Below, piece after piece: positions 35,840 to 44,302 of a stretch of DNA of 64,000 bases. Under the pieces are notes generated by a model. That model was given only the letters and a program-made list of their open reading frames with translations, had not been told where the DNA came from and ran no database searches. Each line of letters starts with the position of its first letter. Positions within the stretch are counted from its first letter, which is position 1. This DNA comes from Spirochaetota bacterium. GTDB taxonomy: Bacteria; Spirochaetota; Spirochaetia; Treponematales; Treponemataceae. The translations under genes and the position numbers were made by a program. The stretch lies in NCBI GenBank assembly GCA_023443865.1, contig JAEZST010000022.1:124001-188000 (forward strand). The letters are read 5' to 3'.

Positions 35840-35962
35840 TTAAAAAGGTCCATATTCGATTGGTAAGGTAAGGTCGCTATCAAACTCACTCTTAATAGTA
35901 TCGGGATTTAGATTAATGATGGTCTCCTTAACCCAATCACTAATCTTTCTAGTCTTTATCGT
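35840..35962 (-). pseudogene. C-terminal remnant of an unidentified gene
   Basis: On the minus strand about 40 codons read through to a TAA stop at 35842-35840 and include KISDWVKETIINLNPDTIK and FDSDLTLPIEYGPF. The frame is closed upstream by a stop inside the end of the GNAT gene and has no start codon or Shine-Dalgarno. The wording looks like a real protein end rather than random AT-rich DNA. It may be a leftover immunity gene next to the RHS locus; the family is not recognised. Confidence 0.35.
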
Positions 35963-36476
35963 TTACTAAACCGTATATATACGTGTTCAACCAAATGGGT
36001 TTTCCTTCATTCTTCTTAAAATATATATTCTTGATTAATAACCCCTCCCTGACGAATCCTAGCCTTTCAAGGAGTTTCCAGGATTTTTCGTTATCCGGAT
36101 TGCAATTCGCGGTAATTCTATGCGCTTTCAATACGTTAAAACAATATTCAATAAATGCTTTGCCCGCTTCGGTCGCGTATCCCTTTCCCTGAAAGAGCGG
36201 ATTGAAAATGAAGCCGAGCTCAAATGCCTTTGCGTATTCCGGTTCTGATTGAAAAAAAGAAAAATGGCCGATAAGTTTGGTCGTTTGCCTATCGATCACG
36301 GCGATGAAATTTTTACCGTTCGCCCTATCCTGCGCGATACGCGTCGCCTCTATTCTCGTAATCGGCGCGCCGGGTTCGTATTCGTATATGTCTTCTTTTG
36401 AAAGATATTCGTATAGATCGGCGCTGTCCGATTCGAGAAAATACCGAAGATACGTTCTTTCCGTCTGAGTAATCAT
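35949..36476 (-). CDS. GNAT-family acetyltransferase (RimJ/RimL type)
   Basis: 175 residues. Starts with TQTERTYLRYF as in RimJ/RimL-like enzymes; the acetyl-CoA loop region is FQGKGYATEAGKAF and is followed by HRITANCNPDNEKSWKLLERLGFVREG, the family hallmark. Substrate could be a protein N-terminus or a small molecule. GAGAGG precedes the ATG. Codon use and base composition are AT-richer than the main part of the window. It ends 235 bases beyond the RHS module, head-to-head with nothing; the methyltransferase gene lies upstream on the same strand. Confidence 0.88.
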   Translation of the reverse strand: MITQTERTYLRYFLESDSADLYEYLSKEDIYEYEPGAPITRIEATRIAQDRANGKNFIAVIDRQTTKLIGHFSFFQSEPEYAKAFELGFIFNPLFQGKGYATEAGKAFIEYCFNVLKAHRITANCNPDNEKSWKLLERLGFVREGLLIKNIYFKKNEGKPIWLNTYIYGLVNDKD

Positions 36477-36526
36477 TCATCCTCTCTTTGTCTCTTGCCC
36501 CATGAACGGCCTGACTCAATCGCTTT

Positions 36527-37330
36527 CTACTTTTTTGCGATAAAGGTTCCAGAGCTTTTCGAAATATGTATCCTTCCCGTTTTTTCCATTTTCCGGTCCA
36601 AAAACTTCTTGAATTCGTCTTTCTGTTCCTCAGGGAGGACTTGTATTCCCGGGTTTAAGTCGTTGCATGATAATACGTAGTTTACGAGATCGACCGCGTC
36701 GGTAATTTCCAAAGAATCGTCATATTCTATTTTTTCAACGGTACCGAAGTGTTTTCTCAATTGGGCCGCGCCGTTTTCCAATGAAAACCTGTCCGAAATA
36801 TTTCCCAGGGCCCGTGAATAATAATCGTTCCCGGTAAATTCATTTATAAGCTCTTTCATTTCTCTCATATTATTCTGGCCAATCGTTGAGCAATAGAGCA
36901 TTCCCTGAGGCGATGCCATTGAATGTATTTTTCCTATCGCCTCATCCCTGTTATCGATATGATACAGCATGTGGTTCGCTATGACCCGGTCAAACGCTTC
37001 CGGTTTGCCTTCGTATTCGCTTAAGTCAATGACTTCGTATGCGATATTGGTAATGCTTGCGTCGATGGATTTTCTCGCGGTTTCCAGCATTCCTGGGGAA
37101 AAGTCCGAGAGCGTGATTATCCACGCGGGATTGATGCGAAACGAGTTGGCTCTCCATATCAAACCGTTGCCGCAGCCAAACTCGATGATGCGCGATCTAT
37201 CGGGCATTTGGTACTGATTAAAAAGCCAGATGGGCCACGGCGTTTTGTTCGTCCCATATTTGGAATGAATTAATACGCGCGCGTTAAATTTGGCTGAATC
37301 ATTGTACTGTTTATCCTTGAGCTCATTCAT
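36527..37330 (-). CDS. Class I SAM-dependent methyltransferase
   Basis: 267 residues. SAM-binding motif I IIEFGCGNGLIWRA, motif II acidic end LSDFSPGMLETARK, motif post-II DLSEYEG and FDRVIANHMLYHI. This is the Methyltransf_11/25 type used on small molecules. A C-terminal lid (about 150-267) has no recognised specificity. AGAGG stands 9 bases before the ATG. It belongs to the AT-richer accessory stretch; a 50-base gap separates it from the GNAT gene downstream. Confidence 0.87.
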   Translation of the reverse strand: MNELKDKQYNDSAKFNARVLIHSKYGTNKTPWPIWLFNQYQMPDRSRIIEFGCGNGLIWRANSFRINPAWIITLSDFSPGMLETARKSIDASITNIAYEVIDLSEYEGKPEAFDRVIANHMLYHIDNRDEAIGKIHSMASPQGMLYCSTIGQNNMREMKELINEFTGNDYYSRALGNISDRFSLENGAAQLRKHFGTVEKIEYDDSLEITDAVDLVNYVLSCNDLNPGIQVLPEEQKDEFKKFLDRKMEKTGRIHISKSSGTFIAKK

Positions 37331-37397
37331 GTACGTAACCTCTTCTCGTATTCTTTACCTCGGCATGCCTATCCGAGATTAGGCAAATATCCTCGCT

Positions 37398-38342
37398 TCA
37401 TTGAAATGAAAACAGGAGCACCATTACGAAAAACCCGACGATAGTGAATATCGTTCCGATTGAAAGCGTGTTTCCGACGTACTCCTCTCGGTCGACGTCG
37501 TTGTCTCCCATATACAGCGGGATGATGAAAGGGGGCGGGAGTAAGAGTAAGGTGAATAACGCGGTGGTAAATCGCGTATCGAGATGAAGAACGTTCCCGA
37601 AAACGAGGGCGTTAATGAGCGTCCCCGCGACGATCAATAGTACGAGCCGTAAAACGACCGTAAGGAGCGGTAAACGAATCTTCGTAAAACGGAAATTGAG
37701 TTGATACCCGATGATAATGAGAATGAACGGGATCGTTACCTGCGAAAGCCTCGACAGCGTCGCGATCAAGCCGCTAATTACGACATGATCGTTCAGTCGA
37801 TCGCCTAGTCCCAAAATATTGAGGATGATGCCGAACGATATCGCAATGATAACGGGAGACTTAATAAAGTTTATTAGGCTGGATTTCGCGCGGATCTCTC
37901 CGTTCCGAAGCGATTGCAGCAGACTGACTAAAATAAACCAAACGAATATTTCTTGACCCAAATCGAGAACGCCGATAAACCCGATGCTTTCCGGTCCATA
38001 AACGCTTCCGTACAGGGAAAACCCGAGCATGCCCATTTCGAAACCGGTAAACATGAGGGAAAAGTACGGGTTATCGATTTTTAGAAGGTATTGAATCGCC
38101 TTCCCGATACCCAGCATGAGCGCGTTGAGAAAGAGGATAACCGTGATAATAACGATGTATTTTATCTCAAAATCAGTTTTCAAGAATGAAAAGAAAAGGA
38201 GCGCCGGCAGGGAGATATTGACGATAAACTTCTTCAATTCCTGTATGGATAATTCGCTTAGGAATCGCGTTTTCTTTATCGTAAAGCCAATGAGTAAAAG
38301 AAGCGTTATGGGTAGGAATTTAGGTACTAAATCGAGGAACAT
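37398..38342 (-). CDS. AEC (auxin efflux carrier) family membrane transporter
   Basis: 314 residues with about 10 membrane helices in two five-helix halves. Typical AEC start (FLPITLLLLIGFTIKKTRFL), central NISLPALLFFSFLKTDF, and FILIIIGYQLNF in the second half. Bacterial AEC proteins export or import organic acids such as malate or malonate; the substrate here is unknown. The start codon has no Shine-Dalgarno; an extended -10 (TGCTATATT) ends 6 bases before it. Confidence 0.9.
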   Translation of the reverse strand: MFLDLVPKFLPITLLLLIGFTIKKTRFLSELSIQELKKFIVNISLPALLFFSFLKTDFEIKYIVIITVILFLNALMLGIGKAIQYLLKIDNPYFSLMFTGFEMGMLGFSLYGSVYGPESIGFIGVLDLGQEIFVWFILVSLLQSLRNGEIRAKSSLINFIKSPVIIAISFGIILNILGLGDRLNDHVVISGLIATLSRLSQVTIPFILIIIGYQLNFRFTKIRLPLLTVVLRLVLLIVAGTLINALVFGNVLHLDTRFTTALFTLLLLPPPFIIPLYMGDNDVDREEYVGNTLSIGTIFTIVGFFVMVLLFSFQ

Positions 38343-38348
38343 TACAGT

Positions 38349-38357
38349 AATATAGCA
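38349..38357 (-). promoter_or_regulatory. Extended -10 element of the AEC gene, leaderless arrangement
   Basis: TGCTATATT on the minus strand (38357-38349), 6 bases before the ATG at 38342. No good -35 is seen, as is usual for extended -10 promoters. Confidence 0.4.
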
Positions 38358-38460
38358 TAGAATTTACCGTTGCATCGCGGTTCTTTCGGGTTTCCGTCCG
38401 GGAACCCCCCGCTCCCAGACGGGCCCCGACGTAGGGACGGGAGAAGCCCGGCGTACGCCC

Positions 38461-39189
38461 TTATCGATTCCCCTTTAGCCAGTCCGCATGGAGCCGATAC
38501 ATGGTGGCATGGTCGCACAGTTCCTTCTTTCCGGTTCTGGCGCCTTCACGCTCTGACCATTCGGCAATGGCTAAAAGCCGTTTTTGCGTTTTTTCCAGTA
38601 CTTCCGCAACCGAATAGGTTAGAGACTCTTCCCCGCGCGAATACGCCCCGAGAAAGGCCTTTAACCTTTTTTCCATCCTGGACCGATCGAACGGCGATAC
38701 CTCCGTATAGGCCCGCCTATCGCCGTACGGCATTAACGGGACGATTCTGTACGCGGTATAGGCGATATCCCATAATCGGGAACCGGGACTGCAGGTATCG
38801 AAATCGATCAGGCCCTTAAAACGTTTCCTTTGGGTAAAGACCCAGTTATAGGGGGCAAAATCGTTATGGCAGATAACTTCGCGCGCCTCATCGTTGGAAA
38901 GCAGCCATTTTTCGTTTATTGGCCGAAAATCGAGGGTGGCGTCGTGCCATACGCGAAGTCTCGCGGCGCTTTCCTTGAGCATCCTCCCGCAATAGAGCCA
39001 TCGCGGGGTATCATGGGGGACTATGCCGGGAATAAAGGACAAGACGTGTTTGCCTTCTTCGAACCCGTGGGAGACGGGTACCCAGTCAATTCCCTTTGCC
39101 CGCACATGATTGAGGAGCCGGTGTATAGTGTCCGAGGCTTCATACCTTTCCTTGTAAACGAAATTATCGATCCGTTCCGGGGGATTCAT
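38461..39189 (-). CDS. Aminoglycoside/choline-kinase-like phosphotransferase (APH family)
   Basis: 242 residues. The kinase-like C-lobe is clear: catalytic loop VICHNDFAPYNWVF (HxDxxxxN) and the metal-binding Asp in GLIDFDTCSPGSRLWDIAY. The N-lobe is short (FVYKERYEASDTIHRLLNHV), so the ATP-binding sheet may be reduced. Start at 39189 chosen for the GAGGGGGG site 4 bases upstream; an ATG ten codons earlier has none. Substrate unknown; such proteins phosphorylate choline, hydroxyl metabolites or antibiotics. Confidence 0.85.
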   Translation of the reverse strand: MNPPERIDNFVYKERYEASDTIHRLLNHVRAKGIDWVPVSHGFEEGKHVLSFIPGIVPHDTPRWLYCGRMLKESAARLRVWHDATLDFRPINEKWLLSNDEAREVICHNDFAPYNWVFTQRKRFKGLIDFDTCSPGSRLWDIAYTAYRIVPLMPYGDRRAYTEVSPFDRSRMEKRLKAFLGAYSRGEESLTYSVAEVLEKTQKRLLAIAEWSEREGARTGKKELCDHATMYRLHADWLKGNR

Positions 39190-39364
39190 GTTTCCCCCCT
39201 CGAGGGCGATCGGTCTCATGCGTATCCTCTCTGCCTCGATTATAGAGCGTATAGGCGCGTAACGGTCGCTTCTTTTCGCTTTTTTTTTTCTTGCGGCGGA
39301 AAATAACGCGCTCTAGCCGCGGATTGGGGCTTTCGAGTCGGGGGATTCTCCGGGAGCGGTTGTG

Positions 39365-39373
39365 TGGTATACT
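39365..39373 (+). promoter_or_regulatory. Extended -10 promoter of the HD-GYP gene
   Basis: TGGTATACT (39365-39373), 12 bases before the ATG at 39386. Expected leader is about 6 bases, so SD-based initiation is unlikely. Confidence 0.45.
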
Positions 39374-39385
39374 CTAGGGATACTT

Positions 39386-40864
39386 ATGGACTTTTGGAAA
39401 GTACTCGTGGTTGACGGCGATTCCGGCTCTCATGCCGCAACCGCTCACGCATTGAGCCGCCTGGTATACCGGAACCGGGGCGTGGTCATTTTTGAGGCGC
39501 TTAATCCTTCGGACGCGCGGGCCGTGGTATCTGTGCATCCCGATATCGCCGCCGTATTGGTCTGTTTTGGCCCGGGCGGGGATAACGCCGGTCGGGAGCT
39601 GATACGCTGGCTCCGCCGGGAAAAAAGAAACGATATCGCGCAAATACTGGTTTTGGCCGACGGCCCTGTTACGGAGGCCGAGGAAATCCTTACCCAGGAA
39701 TACGAGATTGCGGATTACGTGCCGCGGGCGGAGTGTACGCCAGGAAGGATACGCACTTCCCTCGTTTCGGCGCTGCGAACCTATTCGGCGCTCATGACGA
39801 GCCAAGAGCAGCATGAAGACCTGCGGCGGATTAGCGAGGCGTCGGCCCTCGTTTTCCGGAATTCCGGCATTTCCGAGTTTGAACGTACCGCCTTGGCCAG
39901 TATCGCGTCGTTTCTCCATGGCCCGGGCACCGCAGACCGATATTTCGGCGTGTTCGCGACGCGCACGCCCGATGAGGTCGTTCCCCGAATTACCACCGCC
40001 ACCGGCAGTTTTAGGCATTTGGAAGGGCAAAAGCTCAGTCAGATGCTCGATTCGCCGCTGTATGAGCGCGTCCTTTCCCATAATTACGCCAAAGGCCACC
40101 TTTCTCTCGGAAAACTCAGGGTATACGGATTCCGGATACGGGACGGATCGGAGGTCTATTTAATACTGGAGGACGAAGTCGAACTCTCCGACTGGAATCG
40201 CGATCTCCTCGAGGGTTTCCGCCTGCAGCTTGGGGTAGCCTTGGACAATTTTCACCTCTTCCGCGGGATAGAAAGCGCGCGGGACGATCTCGTATTCGCC
40301 CTTGGAGAAATGGCCGAATCAAGGTCCGAGGAAACCTGGAACCACGTAAAGCGGGTGGCGGAGATCGCCCATATCATGGCGCAGGGAATGGGAATGGGCG
40401 AGTACGAAACGGAGCAGCTTCGCCTGGCCGCCTCGCTCCACGACCTGGGAAAGCTCAGCATTCCCGAGGGGATCCTCGCCAAGGAAGGGCGGCTTTCGGG
40501 CGACGAGTTCGAGTCCATGAAGAGTCACTCGCTGGTCGGATTCGAGATGCTCAATACCTCAAACCGCAGCCTCTTCCGTACGGCCGCCCAGATCGCCCTG
40601 GAGCATCACGAAAACTGGGACGGTACCGGGTATCCCCGGGGCCTCAAAGGCGAGGAAATCAACCTGTATTCCCGAATCGTTACCGTAGCGGACGTATTCG
40701 ACGCCCTCGGCAATCGGCGCGCGTATAAGAAGCCCTGGAATACCTCGGATATCCTCGATTTTATGAGACGCGAGACCGGGCGGAAATTCGATCCGAAGGT
40801 AATGGAAGTGTTTTTCGAGCGCTTCGAGGAGCTAAACCAGGTTCGACTCCGCTTCCCGGACTGA
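39386..40864 (+). CDS. HD-GYP c-di-GMP phosphodiesterase with degenerate receiver domain (DUF3369 type)
   Basis: 492 residues from the ATG at 39386. N-terminal receiver-like domain (about 1-135: VLVVDGDSGS) in which the phospho-acceptor position reads VLVCFGPGG, so the Asp is missing. DUF3369-like middle (about 150-300), then HD-GYP (about 305-492) with SLHDLGKL (H352, D353), HHENWDGTGYPRGL (H407, H408) and VADVFDAL. The HD-GYP residues for the metal site are present, so c-di-GMP hydrolysis is likely, but control by phosphorylation is not. It ends 9 bases from the convergent GGDEF/EAL gene. Confidence 0.9.
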   Translation: MDFWKVLVVDGDSGSHAATAHALSRLVYRNRGVVIFEALNPSDARAVVSVHPDIAAVLVCFGPGGDNAGRELIRWLRREKRNDIAQILVLADGPVTEAEEILTQEYEIADYVPRAECTPGRIRTSLVSALRTYSALMTSQEQHEDLRRISEASALVFRNSGISEFERTALASIASFLHGPGTADRYFGVFATRTPDEVVPRITTATGSFRHLEGQKLSQMLDSPLYERVLSHNYAKGHLSLGKLRVYGFRIRDGSEVYLILEDEVELSDWNRDLLEGFRLQLGVALDNFHLFRGIESARDDLVFALGEMAESRSEETWNHVKRVAEIAHIMAQGMGMGEYETEQLRLAASLHDLGKLSIPEGILAKEGRLSGDEFESMKSHSLVGFEMLNTSNRSLFRTAAQIALEHHENWDGTGYPRGLKGEEINLYSRIVTVADVFDALGNRRAYKKPWNTSDILDFMRRETGRKFDPKVMEVFFERFEELNQVRLRFPD

Positions 40865-40873
40865 TTTTTCCGG

Positions 40874-42664
40874 TCAGCCGGCCGCAACCGGCTGTAAGTT
40901 CCTCAGAATCGGCATGTTGATCGGCTCCGGCTCCGCCTTTCCCACGTAGTGGCCCTGGGCATAATCGATTCCCAATTCCCTGACGCAATCGAATACCCGT
41001 CGTTCGTGGACGTGCTCTGCCACCGTGGCCACCCCGAGCTGCTTGCTGAACTCGACGATGGTCTTCACCACGAGAAGCGCGTTTTCGTCGTCCGCCACGC
41101 GCCTGACGAGTGAGGCATCGATCTTGAGAAAATCCGGCCGTACCCGGAGCACGAAGTCAAAGTTGGAGTACCCCGACCCGAAATCGTCTATCGCTATCCT
41201 GCAGCCCCGCTCGCGGACCGATGCGAGGAATTCAAAGACTTCCGGCGAGTCGCTCATGCGGTCCGTCTCGAGAAGCTCGAAGATGAGATTGCGGCCCAAA
41301 TCGGCCCGATCGATCCATTCCAGGACGAATTCGACGGTTTCCGGGTTGAGAATATCGTCTAAGCTTAAATTGACCGAGAACTCGCAGTCGGTATCCCGGA
41401 AACGCTCGAAAGCCTTCGAGAATATTCTCCGGGTTACCTCGGGGTATACCTTCGCGCGCCGGGAGATATCCAGGAATTCCACGGGCATGGCGGTGCCTTC
41501 GCCGTCCCTGATCCGCGCGAGGCATTCGTATTTGGTTACCCGTTCGGTGCTATTGGAGAGAATGGGCTGAAAATAGGGGACAAAGCAATCCGAGGCCAAG
41601 GCGGCGCGAATTCTGCCCAAACGTCGCGCGTTGTCGTAATACCGGTCCCCCACGCTCATGGCCCGGTCGTAAAAGGCATGGGTTTGCCGGCCCTGTTTCG
41701 CCGCCCGTAGGGCCAGGTCCGCCTCGGCGAAGAGATTCCGGTTTCCCGTCGCTATGCCAACCGAAACGGTGACCCGAACCGAAACGCCCGCGATAACCAA
41801 CTCCCTGCCCGATTCTACGGCGATGCGGCGGGCGAAGAGATCGAGATTGTCCCGGGAATCCTCGCCCGGGATAAGGATCGCGAATTCATCGGCGTGGAGT
41901 TTATACAGACGCGCGTTTTCCGCGCCGCGCCTGGCCTCGTTCAGCCGAAGCGCGATTTTTGCCAGGGTTTGGTCGCCTTCTCGGTCGCCGAAAAGATCGT
42001 TGATCTCCCGGAAGTCGTCCACGTTGATGAGCATCAGCGCCGCCTGCCCCCCCGCCGAGAGATCCTCTTTCAGTTTGGTCCTGTTGGGAAGCCCGGTCAG
42101 TTCGTCCTGGGTATATTGGTCGGCCAGACGCTTACGGCCCTGCTCCACTGAATTTTGATAGAGTCCGACCAGAAGGCTCACTATTCCGAAGGAAAAAAAG
42201 ATAACGAGGTATTCCTCGCTCTCGTAGGGAAGCGCGACGAGATTGAGCTGACCGATGACCGAAACCGTTACGGTTCCCGCCGCGAACGCCGCGCTGATGG
42301 CGATAGCCCGGGCGAATCCCTGCGTGTAGAAGGAAATCAGGGGGATAACGGGAAGCCAGAGGATGGCGAGGCGCGGTACGCCCCCGCCGATTTCGAAGAA
42401 GAGAAAGAGCGCGAGACAGGCGATAACGCCGACTACCGTGCCGTTTTTAAGGTTTCCCGAAATTCCGTAATAGGTTCCCGAGGCCGCCACCGCGGCGCCG
42501 GCTCCCCAAAGCATGAGAGCGGCGGGGAACGCGCCGTTTTTAAAGTAGGCGATGCCGCCTGAGGCAATGAGAATCGCCGCACCAAGAAGGAAAAGAACGA
42601 GGATGAACGGCTGTACGTTCTCGCTAACTGCCTGGTTAGCGGACCGGGGGCGATCGTCGCGCAT
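40874..42664 (-). CDS. Membrane GGDEF-EAL protein, probable c-di-GMP phosphodiesterase
   Basis: 596 residues. Five or six membrane helices fill the first 165 residues. The GGDEF domain (about 185-340) has HADEF in place of GG(D/E)EF, so it is probably inactive as a cyclase. The EAL domain (about 355-590) has ECLAR for EAL, NLSLDD, FELLET, DDFGSGYSNF, FLKIDASLV and AEHVHE, that is, the metal and catalytic residues of an active phosphodiesterase. Start context is weak. It faces the HD-GYP gene tail to tail; both are predicted to lower c-di-GMP. Confidence 0.9.
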   Translation of the reverse strand: MRDDRPRSANQAVSENVQPFILVLFLLGAAILIASGGIAYFKNGAFPAALMLWGAGAAVAASGTYYGISGNLKNGTVVGVIACLALFLFFEIGGGVPRLAILWLPVIPLISFYTQGFARAIAISAAFAAGTVTVSVIGQLNLVALPYESEEYLVIFFSFGIVSLLVGLYQNSVEQGRKRLADQYTQDELTGLPNRTKLKEDLSAGGQAALMLINVDDFREINDLFGDREGDQTLAKIALRLNEARRGAENARLYKLHADEFAILIPGEDSRDNLDLFARRIAVESGRELVIAGVSVRVTVSVGIATGNRNLFAEADLALRAAKQGRQTHAFYDRAMSVGDRYYDNARRLGRIRAALASDCFVPYFQPILSNSTERVTKYECLARIRDGEGTAMPVEFLDISRRAKVYPEVTRRIFSKAFERFRDTDCEFSVNLSLDDILNPETVEFVLEWIDRADLGRNLIFELLETDRMSDSPEVFEFLASVRERGCRIAIDDFGSGYSNFDFVLRVRPDFLKIDASLVRRVADDENALLVVKTIVEFSKQLGVATVAEHVHERRVFDCVRELGIDYAQGHYVGKAEPEPINMPILRNLQPVAAG

Positions 42665-42772
42665 GTATGGATACCACTTTTTATTGTTGGTTCCTCCAAA
42701 CCGGTTCGCAAGGCCGGGAAGGGGCCACTTAACTCATCGGCATTTCACTCGAATTTCTCCATGAAAAATCCG

Positions 42773-42778
42773 TATATT
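42773..42778 (+). promoter_or_regulatory. -10-like box before the transglutaminase-like gene
   Basis: TATATT lies 6 bases before the ATG at 42785; no good -35 seen. The AGGA at 42780-42783 is too close to the ATG to serve as a normal Shine-Dalgarno. Confidence 0.3.
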
Positions 42779-42784
42779 TAGGAC

Positions 42785-44254
42785 ATGAACCGTACCGTAA
42801 TCGGGGTAAACCGCCGCGTGGCCATATGCGTTTGCGCGCTTTCCCTCGCGCTCTTGGGTTCCCCTGGGCCTGTCGCGCAGCCGGCGCAGGGCCGCGAGCC
42901 GTCGCCCGCACGAGTCGAGCCGAATCCTGAACTGACCGCCGCCCTTTCCGCCGTTCCGCCCGCCGGTTCCGGCGAGGCCATGAACGCCGGCGATTTTGCC
43001 CTTCTGGCCCTTATCGCCTCGGGCGCGGACAGGACCGCAACCCGATCCCTGGCGTCGGCCCTCGGCGCCCTGGGGAAGGAATTCGCCTCTTCCTTGCCGG
43101 AGGATGCCGATAGCCGGACGCGCGGGGACTTGGCCTTGCGGTTTTTATACGATCGCGTTCTCTCGCGCTATTCGGAATTCCAAACCCGCGTGGACGTGGC
43201 CCTGGATAAGGGGACCTATAACTGCGTCTCCTCGGCCGTGCTTTACTATTATTTCGCCCGCGTCGCCGGGCTTCAGTGCGAGGGGGTCGAAACGCCGGTC
43301 CACGCGTTCTGTACGGTCGCCGTAAACGGAAAAAAGATCGACGTGGAAACCACCAATCCCTACGGTTTCGATCCGGGCACGAAGCGGGAACTCGCGGGAA
43401 CGAACCCGAACGAAACCCGGTATGCCGTGGTGCCCCGGTCGAATTACCTGAATCGGAAACCGATCGACGAGCGGCGGCTGCTCGCGTTGATTTACGTCAA
43501 TCGCGCGGCTTCCCTCGAAAAGGAGGGGAAATTCGCCGAAGCGGCGGGAATCGCCCTCGATTCCTGGACCCTGCAGGCAACGGAGGCCGCGCGGGCCGAT
43601 TTGGCCGAGCGTTGCATCAATTACGCCGCCTCCCTCTCCCGAGCCGGAACCGCCGCGGGAAGCGATGCCGCCCTGGATTATATCGATGAGTGCGCCCGCC
43701 GTTGGGGCGAGTATCCCCGGTATCGCGAATTCGCGGCGGCGACGGTGGGTACTGCCTTGAACCGCTTGATGGATCGGGGCGACTACGAGGGGGCGTTTGC
43801 CCTGTTGGACGCCCGCGCATCGCTCTTGGACCGCGCTACCGCCCGGTCCATGCGCCAGCTGTCCGTCTCGAACTACCTCTCGGCCTTCGCGACCAAGCAT
43901 TCCCCGGAAGAAACGCTCAACGAGACCGAGCGGTTCGGGGATATCCTGGCGGACGCGGACCGTGCCAAGGTAATCGCCTTCGCGTACGGTCGCGCGTCCG
44001 AGGAACTCGCGCGCCAGGGGAAATGGCTGGAGGCGGCCGCTGTACTGGATTCGGGGCTTGCCGTTTTGCCGGACCGTGCGGAGCTCGTACGCGCCCGAAC
44101 GGCGTACCGGCACAATTTCGCCGTGGAAGCCCATAACCGGGCGGCGGCCGCCTTTAACGCGGGGGATGGACCCGGCGCAAAGGCGATCGTGCAAGAGGCG
44201 CTCCGTTCTGTGCCCGAAAGTACCCTGCTCAAAGGCGACTTGTCCCGGTTTTAG
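42785..44254 (+). CDS. Exported transglutaminase-like protein with TPR-like C-terminus
   Basis: 489 residues. Hydrophobic signal segment (about 11-26), Pro/Ala-rich linker, then a papain-like transglutaminase core: Cys in KGTYNCVSSAVLYYYFAR, His in TPVHAFCTV, and the third position in IDVETTNPYGF. The pattern resembles the transglut_core2/SirB1-like and related bacterial families, whose roles are mostly unknown. Helical repeats from about 225 onward look like TPRs (NRAASLEKEGKFAEAAGIAL, RASEELARQGKWLEAAAVLD). It probably works in the periplasm on a protein or peptidoglycan partner. Divergent from the GGDEF/EAL gene. Confidence 0.8.
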   Translation: MNRTVIGVNRRVAICVCALSLALLGSPGPVAQPAQGREPSPARVEPNPELTAALSAVPPAGSGEAMNAGDFALLALIASGADRTATRSLASALGALGKEFASSLPEDADSRTRGDLALRFLYDRVLSRYSEFQTRVDVALDKGTYNCVSSAVLYYYFARVAGLQCEGVETPVHAFCTVAVNGKKIDVETTNPYGFDPGTKRELAGTNPNETRYAVVPRSNYLNRKPIDERRLLALIYVNRAASLEKEGKFAEAAGIALDSWTLQATEAARADLAERCINYAASLSRAGTAAGSDAALDYIDECARRWGEYPRYREFAAATVGTALNRLMDRGDYEGAFALLDARASLLDRATARSMRQLSVSNYLSAFATKHSPEETLNETERFGDILADADRAKVIAFAYGRASEELARQGKWLEAAAVLDSGLAVLPDRAELVRARTAYRHNFAVEAHNRAAAAFNAGDGPGAKAIVQEALRSVPESTLLKGDLSRF

Positions 44255-44302
44255 ATACATGGGGCGTCATTCGCGGCCTCCTCCCCCGGGAATTTCGGGC
44301 CG

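Larger units (their letters stand above)
35605..35948. other. 344-base AT-rich gap with hairpins and a gene remnant
   Basis: No intact gene. It holds a terminator-like hairpin (35652-35700), a long imperfect inverted repeat (35734-35778) and a start-less coding remnant on the minus strand that runs into the end of the GNAT gene. Confidence 0.6.

Noticed and set aside
38370..38819. Plus-strand open frame opposite the APH-like gene
   Set aside because: Low-complexity Pro/Arg-rich translation, antisense to a gene with a clear kinase loop, no ribosome site.
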